Below, in pieces: positions 39,288 to 47,900 of a DNA stretch of 64,000 nt. Where the stretch lies: NCBI GenBank assembly GCA_000333855.2, contig CM007345.1:611527-675526 (forward strand), given 5' to 3'. A program made the translations under genes and the position numbers. The notes under the pieces were generated by a model that saw nothing but the letters and a program-made list of their open reading frames with translations, searched no databases and was not told where the DNA came from. This DNA comes from Endotrypanum monterogeii. Lineage: Eukaryota > Euglenozoa > Kinetoplastea > Trypanosomatida > Trypanosomatidae. Position 1 is the first letter of the stretch; the number at the start of each line of letters is the position of its first letter.

Positions 39288-42182
39288 CTACTTTTTCGGT
39301 GCTTTTTTGCTGCTATCGTTGGCCGATGCAGTAGCACCGCCACTGGCACCTGCGGTGGTGCTTGGAGTGATTCCTAGCTTTAAATCAAGCGCACTGATTT
39401 GCTTCGCGTACTGCTCTTCTCGGTCACGTAGGATAACAGACGTTTCCATGCACAGGGGCTCGTGAGTGACGTAGGTCTTCTGCACGACCCGGCGTAGTGC
39501 GCGTGGCCCTTTGCCGCCATAGTCAATTGTATAGGTTTCCAGGTCGACCGACAGGGTGCCCTCTTCCAGCTTTGCGGCGGTCCGGGAGTGACCAAGGAAG
39601 AACTGCTCCACGGTGAGCAAGTACTTCTTGGGAATCGGCTCCCACACCGCCTGCTTCACAACCCCTTCATCGAGCAGCTGCGCCTCGTGTGTGCACATCT
39701 GCCACTCCACGTTCTCTGTTTCTTCCACGTGGTTTTTTGCAATAGCGGAGTAGAGGGAGACGTTGCACTGCGATAGGTAGTGCGCACGGATGAGAGTCGG
39801 TGGGTGCAGTCGACGCCGTTCGTTGCGCCGCATGACGAGAAGGGAAATGGAGCTCATGGTAGACACATAGGTATCGGTTTGCTCGGACTTCAGCAGGTAC
39901 TTGTTGAGGATTGTAGTAGAAACTGTACGGTCACTCTGGGGGAGACGGGAATCGCTCACCTGCCCCACAAGGCTGCCTCGCACGTCGAGGATGACGTGCA
40001 GCACATCGTGTTGATCTTCCTTGACAGACAAGACCCGGCATGATGTGACCAGCGGCAGCAACCATGTATGGTTGTGTGGCGAGAAGGAGAGGTCAGCCAG
40101 CTCTAGTGCCTCCACAACGTTATGTAGCTCCACCACGACTGCATTGTCGGGGATGGCTACCATAGGGCCGTCGCTTATTTCATCTCCCTCCGCGCCGGCG
40201 ATCGCGTGTGCGCCGTTGTTTTCGTCGTCTAGAATGCCGGAGTCCTCTGGAGTGAATTTTGTGCTTGATGCATAGGGCAGCGACTGTCGCGCCAGCACGA
40301 TAGACGGGAGCGTCAGCCACTCCCCACGTTCAATCTCGCGCAGCGACCGTTGTACGTCATACGGGACGTCGCGGTATCCGATGTAAAGCGTCGGTGGATG
40401 CTTCAGGGTGGCAATAGCGCCCTGGCTGCTCCCTGCACCGCTCGCTGTACTGCTGCGCCGACGACGGTGACGGGTATGCGCTACAGAGGAGTCTTCGGCG
40501 TCATCCTTATCAGACAGCTGCTCCCCCTCGTCCGCGGATGGCAGCTGAAAGTCAACGCGTGGACTGTTATCAGCGGCCATGCCCGATGCCGCGGCACCCT
40601 CTGCCATGTCTGCTGCTGGCTTGTTTGCAGCACGGGACTCGGCTGCCGATACCATTTTCTCTCGCGCGGCGGTCCCCGGCGCACTTCGGGCGTTGGTCTT
40701 TTTCTGGCGGTCCTGCTCCGCTACCAGAGACACTGGAAGCAGCGCGGTGAGCAGCGCTGACCACTTGTCAAGGAATGCGCCGCACCGGTCTTGCATACAG
40801 TCGATTTCTGTGCTTTCCTCCCTCGCTGTGGGAGCCGATCGTTTATGCGATGTTGAGTCCAGTAGTGTTTTCCGCATACGGAAGGCGCTGATCAGATCAT
40901 CCGCGATCGAGCGCTCCGGGAGCGTCAGTAGCCTGGGGAACGTGCGTCCCACGTCTTCTGGTTCCATTGTCAAGAGGCAGCTTGCCAGCAGAGACGTGCG
41001 CGGCAGCCCCGGGTATAGTCCTCCCCACTGCGTTGTGAGGAAGTCGTCAAGCACCACGACGGCAGCGACCTTCACACCCCAGTTACGTGCCACTTCCCTG
41101 TGCACCGCCAGGGGATCGAAGTCTCTGGTCTCTTTGAGGGCGTTTTGGATAATGCGCTTCACAAACCCCCCCGCGACTTCGTATGCGATGAGGATCTCGT
41201 CCGAGATGGTCCATGGCATCGGCAGCGGATAGCGCCGACGGTATTGTGCTGCCTGCCGGAGCTGGTCCACTTCTTCCAGTGAGAGCTGCTCTGCGAGGTG
41301 GCGGTCCTCTGTCTGCAGCCGTCCGTCCTGTGCGGTTTGGGCGATGCAATGCTCGTATATGTCAAGCTCCTCCACCACTGGATGCTTTTTGATCTCGGTT
41401 GAGGTGAGAAATACCTGCTTGAGTATGCGCTTTCCACTGGCTTCGCGTACCAGAGGGCCCTCGATCCTGATCTTTGATCGATTCGCCGGCATTGAGTCAG
41501 GTGAGATGAGGCCGAGGGCACGTGGCACACGAAACACAAGATAAGTATCTGGGTTGATGGCTTTGATGCATTGAAGGAGCAACACCTGCTTCGGCGGTAC
41601 ACCGCTGCTCTTGCCCCGCTTGAAGACAAGTTGGTGGACAGGAGTGGTTACATTTGTCGACTCTCCAGACCAATAGGCACGGAAGTGAGTGCTAGTGTTG
41701 ATGAGGCCTGTTTTCTCTGCAGCGTGGCCTCCAGAGGCACCACCACTTCCTCCGTTGACGCCAAAGGCGACGCCAGAGGAGACACGCTCAAGGGCGAACT
41801 GCTGTGCCACTGGTCCACGGAACTTGGTGAGGTGGATGTAGATGATGTCTCCCTCACTGAGTGCGACGGAAACGCGGAACTGTAAGAGGAGCGAGACCTC
41901 GGTGCGTGGTAGCGGTGGTGTCACCGTGATGACGGTCGATGCAAATTCTGCAGCGTGGCCGTCATTTTCCCCCAAGCCCCCGTCAACTACCGCAGCGGCT
42001 GGTGGTACCGTGTTTGCTTTGGCAGCAGGGTTCGATGATGTCGTCGAGCTGGCGTGAAGGCCTCCTGCTTCGTCGTGAATAGGCACTGAAGTATACTGGC
42101 TGAATCTCTCGAACGCGTCGAAGACGGGTTTGGCCTTCTTTGCAGAGCCCCGTTTGCCACCATTCGCTGCCTTTGGTGGCAT
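39288..42182 (-). CDS. Conserved hypothetical protein, 964 residues
   Basis: I do not recognise this protein. It starts at an ATG (42182) with a very basic N-terminus (MPPKAANGGKRGSAKKAKP) and ends in a Lys-rich tail. Folded segments alternate with low-complexity linkers. A strand-rich region lies at about 90-270 (TEVSLLLQFRVSVALSEGDI; KQVLLLQCIKAINPDTYLVF). A helical region follows at about 310-470 (DRHLAEQLSLEEVDQLRQAAQ). A Ser/acidic linker with RHRRRRSS sits at about 560-620, and a second structured part at about 690-930. No catalytic motif, signal peptide or membrane segment is evident. The basic ends could suit nucleic-acid or microtubule binding, but that is speculation. A (TA)n-(TG)n tract lies 38 nt upstream. 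Confidence 0.8.
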   Translation of the reverse strand: MPPKAANGGKRGSAKKAKPVFDAFERFSQYTSVPIHDEAGGLHASSTTSSNPAAKANTVPPAAAVVDGGLGENDGHAAEFASTVITVTPPLPRTEVSLLLQFRVSVALSEGDIIYIHLTKFRGPVAQQFALERVSSGVAFGVNGGSGGASGGHAAEKTGLINTSTHFRAYWSGESTNVTTPVHQLVFKRGKSSGVPPKQVLLLQCIKAINPDTYLVFRVPRALGLISPDSMPANRSKIRIEGPLVREASGKRILKQVFLTSTEIKKHPVVEELDIYEHCIAQTAQDGRLQTEDRHLAEQLSLEEVDQLRQAAQYRRRYPLPMPWTISDEILIAYEVAGGFVKRIIQNALKETRDFDPLAVHREVARNWGVKVAAVVVLDDFLTTQWGGLYPGLPRTSLLASCLLTMEPEDVGRTFPRLLTLPERSIADDLISAFRMRKTLLDSTSHKRSAPTAREESTEIDCMQDRCGAFLDKWSALLTALLPVSLVAEQDRQKKTNARSAPGTAAREKMVSAAESRAANKPAADMAEGAAASGMAADNSPRVDFQLPSADEGEQLSDKDDAEDSSVAHTRHRRRRSSTASGAGSSQGAIATLKHPPTLYIGYRDVPYDVQRSLREIERGEWLTLPSIVLARQSLPYASSTKFTPEDSGILDDENNGAHAIAGAEGDEISDGPMVAIPDNAVVVELHNVVEALELADLSFSPHNHTWLLPLVTSCRVLSVKEDQHDVLHVILDVRGSLVGQVSDSRLPQSDRTVSTTILNKYLLKSEQTDTYVSTMSSISLLVMRRNERRRLHPPTLIRAHYLSQCNVSLYSAIAKNHVEETENVEWQMCTHEAQLLDEGVVKQAVWEPIPKKYLLTVEQFFLGHSRTAAKLEEGTLSVDLETYTIDYGGKGPRALRRVVQKTYVTHEPLCMETSVILRDREEQYAKQISALDLKLGITPSTTAGASGGATASANDSSKKAPKK

Positions 42183-42220
42183 CGTGTGTTTTTCTGCGTG
42201 TCACAGAGAGAGACGTTCTG

Positions 42221-42277
<57 letters not shown>

Positions 42278-42744
42278 TCTGATGGAAGATAACTGCTGCA
42301 GAAACAAAGAAGAAGAAGAGTTGTTAGGGAGGGAAAAAATGCGCGTACAGAGTGGTATGGCGGCGGCTGGGGATACGAGCACAGGCACTCAACATGGAGT
42401 CTTTTACCAGGACAGATTTTTTTTGTCTGCAACTAGCTTCTCCCTTACACCGATGCAGTCCTTCATTTCAGACGTGTTCGCTGTCATTATACTCCAACAG
42501 AATTAGCAGTCCACCCCACCATTTCACAACCAAACACACAGTAACGCTGGGGGGGGGGGGACGAGAATGAGGTGTGCGCGTGGAGGAGGGATGGTGTGAG
42601 GGGGAAGGCACGTCAGTGTGCGGTTACTGTTGTCCAGCGCTGCCCAGCAGCATACAAGCCAGTTTCTCTCTAATACACACAGGGGCCGATAAACACACAC
42701 ACACACACACAGAGAGAGAGACACCCACGCTATTCATTGCGTAT
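42183..42744. other. Intergenic region
   Basis: The spacer between MAD2 and the 964-residue gene contains compound (TA)n-(TG)n at 42220-42276, a G run at 42550-42560 and (CA)n at 42691-42710. No gene is supported. Confidence 0.65.
42220..42276. repeat. Compound (TA)n-(TG)n microsatellite
   Basis: TA units (42220-42243) pass into TG units (to 42276). They read (CA)n-(TA)n on the coding strand, just upstream of the 964-residue protein's ATG. Confidence 0.95.
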
Positions 42745-43356
42745 TCATTGGCGATAGACCACATTCGTGTCGACATGGTGATACGATGTAGTGAAGGAGC
42801 GCAGCTTCACTTCTGTGCCGCCCTTGAGCACTTGCGGATCGCTAAGTTCCCACGCCGTCGACGGTACCTGCGCGGTCGCAGATGTGTACACAAGCAGGTC
42901 AAAAACACACGGATGTGTAATCACAGGCAGGAAGGACACACATGCGGTGATCTGCCGCATCACAGTTTGGATCTCACCGCGGATGTCCTCCTCGCTTTTT
43001 CGACCACCACTGCGCCGCTGCGCTGCTGCCGACGCGTCTTGTGGCTCGATTTCTATGTTGATCTCCCATCTCTCCAGTGTCCGCTTTGAATGAATGTCAG
43101 TGAGGAGGAGTACCACACGCCGGCATGTCCCTTGCGAAATCCACGATGCGATTTGCTGTAAAAGATCCGCCAGGTATGCGTTCAAGTCTGCGTCCGTGGA
43201 GATCATCAGGGGCAGAGCGTACTTCTTCACTTGCTGAAATTCTTCAGGTGGGTAGACACCGCGGAGGTAGAGAATACTATTGATGGCAAACCCGAGGTAC
43301 TCTGTGACGGTGGCAACGGAGCCTGAGAGGGAGATGGCGTGCGCTGTCTGTGTCAT
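42745..43356 (-). CDS. MAD2: Spindle checkpoint protein MAD2 (HORMA domain)
   Basis: A 203-residue HORMA protein of normal MAD2 length. The opening resembles MAD2 throughout: ISLSGSVATVTEYLGFAINSILYLRGVYPPEEF. The middle has LERWEINIE, matching MAD2's LERWQFDIE, and an ACVSFLP segment. The safety-belt end has VFDLLVYT, SDPQVLKGGTEVKLRSFTT and a terminal HHVDTNVVYRQ. In other eukaryotes MAD2 blocks Cdc20 until kinetochores attach. Trypanosomatids have unconventional kinetochores, and T. brucei MAD2 has been reported at basal bodies, so the role here may differ. The start is an ATG at 43356. A splice-like CTCCCTAG ends at 43387, predicting a 30-nt leader. Confidence 0.93.
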   Translation of the reverse strand: MTQTAHAISLSGSVATVTEYLGFAINSILYLRGVYPPEEFQQVKKYALPLMISTDADLNAYLADLLQQIASWISQGTCRRVVLLLTDIHSKRTLERWEINIEIEPQDASAAAQRRSGGRKSEEDIRGEIQTVMRQITACVSFLPVITHPCVFDLLVYTSATAQVPSTAWELSDPQVLKGGTEVKLRSFTTSYHHVDTNVVYRQ

Positions 43357-44930
43357 GGGTAGTGCAGGGCGTACAGGCGTGGAGAACTAGGGAGAGTCGC
43401 GACAGTGTAGCACAAGCAGATGTGCCATCTAAATAAATTATGTATTTTAGGTGTGCGTGCGTGCGTGCGTGCGTCTGTGTAACCAAGTCACTGAGCGACT
43501 GGGGTGGAGGGGGAGAAAGCAAGGGGGAATAAGGCAGAGACATCGCCACTTCCATCACGGGGGAATGCAAACGGTTGATGACGGTAGTGAGGTGAGGGCC
43601 CGAGAAGGATGATGTTCGTTGTTTCCGCATTCTCCTTCTTTCCATTCTCTTCTTCCTCGACTGCCTCTGGGGTTTGGGGAAACATGATTCTTCTAACCGA
43701 GGAGAACAGACATCACCTCTGCTGTTCTTTTTTTTTTTGTTGCTTTTGTCCTTCCTCGGCTGTCGAGAGTAGATACAGCGTGTCAGTAATTATGCGGGCA
43801 TATAGATATACACCTCTATACAAACACACACGGACACAATGTATATNNNNNNNNNNNNNNNNNNNNNNNNNNNNNNNNNNNNNNNNNNNNNNNNNNNNNN
43901 NNNNNNNNNNNNNNNNNNNNNNNNNNNNNNNNNNNNNNNNNNNNNNNNNNNNNNNNNNNNNNNNNNNNNNNNNNNNNNNNNNNNNNNNNNNNNNNNNNNN
44001 NNNNNNNNNNNNNNNNNNNNNNNNNNNNNNNNNNNNNNNNNNNNNNNNNNNNNNNNNNNNNNNNNNNNNNNNNNNNNNNNNNNNNNNNNNNNNNNNNNNN
44101 NNNNNNNNNNNNNNNNNNNNNNNNNNNNNNNNNNNNNNNNNNNNNNNNNNNNNNNNNNNNNNNNNNNNNNNNNNNNNNNNNNNNNNNNNNNNNNNNNNNN
44201 NNNNNNNNNNNNNNNNNNNNNNNNNNNNNNNNNNNNNNNNNNNNNNNNNNNNNNNNNNNNNNNNNNNNNNNNNNNNNNNNNNNNNNNNNNNNNNNNNNNN
44301 NNNNNNNNNNNNNNNNNNNNNNNNNNNNNNNNNNNNNNNNNNNNNNNNNNNNNNNNNNNNNNNNNNNNNNNNNNNNNNNNNNNNNNNNNNNNNNNNNNNN
44401 NNNNNNNNNNNNNNNNNNNNNNNNNNNNNNNNNNNNNNNNNNNNNNNNNNNNNNNNNNNNNNNNNNNNNNNNNNNNNNNNNNNNNNNNNNNNNNNNNNNN
44501 NNNNNNNNNATACTGAAAACACCGAGAGGGAAAACTTCGAAAAGAAGGGGTATGAAAAAGGGGAACGGGGGGGGGGGCAGTGACCCCCCCCCCCACACAC
44601 ACACGCACAGACATATACATACACAGCTGTATCGATGCTAAGTATTCCGAGGAGTTCGAAGTGGTGGTGGTGATGGGAAGATGTACCGCTGGCGGCACGC
44701 ATACCATGCGTGAGGTTTGGGCAGGTGTAGAGGGAGAAGGAGAAAGGCTGCGATGCGCCATCGCCGTTTCTCACCACGCCTACTGCAGGCAGAGTCAAAC
44801 ACTGAAGAAGTATATTTGTCAGGTTCCACATCCTGTTCCGATGAGTGTACCGGAGGAGAGGAAGGGAGGGAGGGAGGGAGGGAGGGAGGGTGACCCTCTC
44901 CACCGCACCTTTTCCCTCCCTCGTGCGATC
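43357..44930. other. Intergenic region containing the assembly gap
   Basis: The spacer between the TPR-protein stop and the MAD2 start has GTGC units at 43452-43472, a T run at 43729-43738, the N gap, a G run near 44569-44577 and GGGA units at 44866-44890. A small gene could hide in the gap, but nothing visible supports one. Confidence 0.6.
43847..44509. other. Assembly gap (663 N)
   Basis: Every base is N. The left edge is in a GTATAT context, suggesting that an AT-rich or microsatellite tract broke the assembly. The stated length may be an estimate. Confidence 0.99.
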
Positions 44931-47900
44931 TCAGAGTAGCTCCACAACCTCGCTATGAGTTGATAGCTTGCTCTGCACGATATGCGTGCCCTCTTCGACA
45001 AACAAGCGATGCTCGACAGCATCCACGATTTTCCGTACTGCCACGTGCTCTAGAGGCCACTCTTTTCGGTAGTATTTGTGGAGGAGTTCCTCTGCTTTGC
45101 TTGCCCACATCAGGGCATCACCGCACATACCGGCGGTATAAAGCAGCTTGGACAACGCTTCCATGATGCGCAGAGCGGCGATCGTGTTGTCACCGAGGTT
45201 GGCCACCTCATAGAGTGCGAGCGACTGATTATACATCTCTTGAGCCTCTGTCGTGCAGGCCTGAGACTCAAGCATGGCTGCCCACATGAAAAGTGTTGTG
45301 GCGAGGTTCAACGACTGTGAGATGGTCTCGAAGGATGTCTGAACGACAGCGTTACGCTGCGCCACGAGATACTCGCCACGCTTGCGGCTATCGGCGACTT
45401 GTGCTGCACCGCTGCCGAGTGTCTCCTGCTGTTCCCGCATCAGCACATCGATTGGTTTAAGTACAGCGGTTGATACAAGCAAGACACCGCGCCGGTCCAA
45501 CAGTCGAACAGCCTGTTGTACACACTTGATGGCGCTGTTCGTATCCTTCAGCATGAAGAGTAGTTCTGCTGCATTCCACAAGGGCTCCACGAGTTTCTCG
45601 CTGTGCGGGCCGACGCGCTGGCGAAGCCGTTGGAGACGTTCTTCAACATTGGCGCAGAAGGTAGTTGTGTCCAGGTCCAGCACCGCTGTCGGAGGGCAAA
45701 GCAAGAGTGCCCCCAAGAATTGGGTGTCCATCAGGAACATGTCGTCGTCCGCCAGACGGGTTGTCTGAGCGATTGCGTACGCAGCGCTAAAGTGCTCGAG
45801 GGCGGGCCGCCAGCGCTTCTGCGCTTGGGCCATGGACCCGACCACGTAGTGGGCCGTGAGCAGGTCGTAAGAGTTCGGCCCAGCACCTCGCCCCAACGCG
45901 GCAATGCTGCGCGTGGCCAGGTTGACGCTACTTCGGCTATTGGTCATGTAGTGTGAGGTGTAGGCGTAAAGCAGGTTAGACATGGCCGCGAGCGGGTGCA
46001 GAGGGCCACGGGTGCGGACAACGCGGTCGGACATCTCCTTCAGCATCGGTATGATTTCTGTTGCTTGTTCTGGTTGCATGCGGCTTTTTGAAAGCGTGAG
46101 CCCGACCCAGAGCACCGCGGCGAGGGCAGCGCACTGCTTCCGGTCCTCGGCGCGCTTTTGGCTGAGAACCAGCTCCTTCACCGTATTTTCCATGACGCGG
46201 ATACCCTCTTGGTTTTGATCATTCTGAATGAGCTGCACGCCTGCAAAGCAAAGTAGGTTCCACCGCAGCCGCTTTTCTGCCGCTTCCATGGTGGCCCCGA
46301 GGTCCCTGCTGTTCTCGGTGCTGCTGCCATCTCCGGAGAGGATGTTCGAATTGCCCAGAGCTCGCAGTGTTCGGGGAGGGCTGCTGATGATCGCGGAGGC
46401 ATTGTACCTAGACCCGCCCGTGTGCGGCATTGATGAGGCGGCGGTGCCCTTTCTGCTGTGTGTGTCCAGCTGCTTCCCTTGGGGAAGCACAGTAGGGTGG
46501 AGCTTGTGTCCTGTATCTTGTACGTCCTCCCCGCCGCGCAGAAGCTGCACCGCTTCCCTCAATAAGGTGACGACGTCGTCCGTGCCCAGGGAAGCCGCGG
46601 TATTCGCTGCACGTTCGTTCGGCTGTACGCGGTCGCGTGACGAGTTGTTTGGAAGAGTCGCCGCGAGGGCATTCCCTGCGGATCTCAGCGAGCTGCTACG
46701 CGCCAGGTAGGTCTTTGCGAAGACGAGCACAAGGCGCAGCTTCGCTTGAAGCAACGTTTGTGTATTGCGCGCCGCACTGTAGCCGCCGCTCTCCAACGGA
46801 AGTATGTTGATCTCAAGGGTGTCGATGTACTGCTGAAGACGCTCTAGTCTGCCGGCCGCGGCGAGGGCAAGAGTGCACAACATCTCCGCCTCGATCACCT
46901 CTCGTTCATCAGAAGCGTCTCGAAGGATCTGACGTGTGACCATGACCACGTCTTCGGCGACTGTAGCCGCGGTGGGGTAGTCTCCATACAACAGGTACGT
47001 CTCCGCCAAGTCGCGCTGCGCCGCGTTCACCAGAGTGCCTGTGTCGCCTTCCAGCAGACACAGGGTATGCACACGCTGAAGCGCGTACTCGACTGCCTCG
47101 CTGTAGGCACCAATCATCATAGTGGTCGTCATAGAGAGCTCCAGCGCGTCACTCAGTGTACGCAGCAGCTCCATGTCTTTAGTAGAGAGTGCTGCAACGC
47201 TGTCATACCTATAACTGCTTGCTTGAGACCTGCCTGGTGAAATAGGTAGCCCGGAGGACAGGACTGCCGCGGCCGCCTGCTGAAGACCATCTCGAGTGCC
47301 GCGCGTGAGGGCGGTGGTCTTAAGCAGTGCACTGTGGCAGAACTGCCTACAGAGCTCCACTGTGTCGTTGTAGAGTTGTGTCGAGGCCCGTTCCTCCTCC
47401 AATGCCAGGCATAGGATAAGACGCCGCAACATCGTAAATGTTTTATCCGCTGAGGAAGTGGCGGATGCGGTCATCTGCACCCCACCGCCGCCCGCAGTGC
47501 TGCCGTTGGCTGCGGCGGAGTTGCGGTTTGCAAGGTAGGTGGAGGGGTTACTGATGCTGATGTTTCCCTGAGCAGCGACGTTGTCAGTGCCACTGCCAAA
47601 GTTGCGTAGCGCCGCCGTTGAGGATCCTCGTCGTGCGGATATGGATGTGCGTCTGGTGACACCGACGTTGCTGGGGCCGAAGCCGCCGTTACACAAGTAA
47701 AGATTGGCAAACATGCCCGCCATGGCACCCTCACTGAGTTCTTGGAAGGCCTCACGCCTGAAGCTGGTTCGCGTTTCGCGGTGCAGGAGATCTTGATCGT
47801 CTTCGCGAACAAGTGTTATGAGACGGTCCTGCCACTCAGTCAGTCGCAGATAGCTCAGCGGTGACTGTACACCGTCCATGAAGAAGAAGGTGGTTGGCAA

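Noticed and set aside
43609..44903. Long frames on both strands across 43609-44903
   Set aside because: They run through the 663-base N gap, which cannot contain stops; the flanks are not protein-like.
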